A stretch of DNA of 17,558 nt, taken from NCBI GenBank assembly GCA_002361595.1, contig DETJ01000055.1, positions 28,768-46,325 of the forward strand. The letters are read 5' to 3'. Below the pieces are notes generated by a model. It was not told where the DNA came from and searched no databases. It worked only from the letters and a program-made list of their open reading frames with translations. A program made the position numbers and the translations under genes. Source of the stretch: Patescibacteria group bacterium UBA3291 (lineage in GTDB: Bacteria; Patescibacteriota; Gracilibacteria; Absconditabacterales; Absconditicoccaceae). Shown here one piece after another: positions 17,110 through 17,558 of this stretch (positions are counted from its first letter, which is position 1; every line of letters starts with the position of its first letter).

Positions 17110-17558
17110 TTATTGCATTTTAATCCAATTCAATATCTTTTCTAAATATTCGCGATAAGGTAAAGTTTTTAAAATATTAGTTATTTCTCCAGATACCTCT
17201 TTATATTTTTTTTGTTTTATACTATCATCACCACCAATAAAATCAAACGGAACTTTCAGGATTAAGCGTGGATATTTATACCTCGAAACAATAAATTCAA
17301 TTCATCGACTTTCCATATCAAAAAACATTTCATCATCAATAGCACAAATTTCTTTTTTGAAATCAGGCCCTTCATATATTACATTTTCACTAGAAAAACA
17401 CGTCTTCAATGGGGCAATTTGTAAAAATGGAGGGATTATCATTTCCTTTTCAGTATGTACATTAATAACTGATGCTACTTGAATTGGTTCAGATTTTTTT
17501 TCATTATTTGGATTCCAGTACCCACAAATTCAAATATTCCAAATAAAAGTTGGTTCTG
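17110..17558 (-). CDS. Nucleoside phosphorylase/nucleosidase-like protein, C-terminal part (cut by window edge)
   Basis: The visible 148 residues end at TAA. IWNIGICGYWNP and later MFFDMESRGIEFIVSRY with LILKVPFDFIGGDD match the pattern of the PNP/MTAN superfamily. In that family the DMES/DMEG segment contacts the ribose, and the following strand ends in a catalytic Asp (SD..G; here FDFIG). CFSSENVI also fits the segment before the DME motif. The family includes purine phosphorylases, MTA/SAH nucleosidase and futalosine hydrolase; I cannot tell which. Its N-terminus lies beyond the right edge. The identification rests on motif order only. Confidence 0.6.

Noticed and set aside
1..17558. UGA as tryptophan (genetic code 4)
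   Set aside because: It would give W in the P-loop (WLPNVWKS) and in the GatA GGSSGG motif; tryptophans at expected sites are UGG.
1..17558. CRISPR array, insertion sequence or prophage
   Set aside because: No regularly spaced repeats, transposase, integrase or phage structural motifs were found on either strand.

Overview
The window reads as genomic DNA of a candidate-phyla-radiation bacterium that translates UGA as glycine (genetic code 25, known from Gracilibacteria and Absconditabacteria/SR1). The clearest proof is the GTPase YchF at 5150-6256. With UGA as Gly its P-loop reads GLPNVGKS and the whole 368-residue protein is intact. By my hand translation 17 of its 22 glycines are UGA. MurA, GatA, RecG, a CNNM/CorC-type protein and others likewise become full-length only under this code. 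Their stops are TAA or TAG, never TGA. The DNA is AT-rich, and the host genes have no visible Shine-Dalgarno sequence. Gene finders using the standard code shatter most of these genes.

Layout. Positions 1-2954: recG (minus, cut by the window edge), a small secreted lysozyme-like protein (plus), and a minus-strand glycosyltransferase whose two halves are in swapped order. Positions 3183-9018 (plus): a signal-peptide/helical/membrane-anchored protein, an N-formylglutamate-amidohydrolase-like enzyme, an unknown 186-residue protein, ychF, a 636-residue envelope protein (coiled coil, degenerate M23 domain, lysozyme-like domain) and an unknown 180-residue protein, with hairpin terminators between several of them. 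Positions 9077-11771 (minus): gatA followed by murA. Positions about 11835-13235 (minus): three small genes that do not follow the host code. Positions 13257-17558 (minus): nucleoside-phosphorylase-like protein (cut by the edge), acidic lipoprotein, CNNM/CorC-type membrane protein, papain-fold peptidase-like protein, and a lipoprotein with two Kazal domains.

The most notable stretch is 11835-13235. Its three genes encode all 22 of their glycines with GGN codons. One ends at TGA, 16 bases before a strong terminator hairpin. One has a proper Shine-Dalgarno sequence. Two carry matching 3' flank modules and a matching T/A-tract motif before their starts. This looks like DNA acquired from a standard-code donor, organised as repeated cassettes, and not yet recoded.

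Functionally much of the window concerns the cell envelope: peptidoglycan precursor synthesis (MurA), wall cleavage or its control (lysozyme-like and EnvC-like proteins), sugar transfer (glycosyltransferase), and surface lipoproteins including a predicted protease inhibitor. This would fit a small host-attached or predatory cell, although lifestyle cannot be read directly from the DNA. I saw no tRNA, rRNA, CRISPR array, transposase or integrase.
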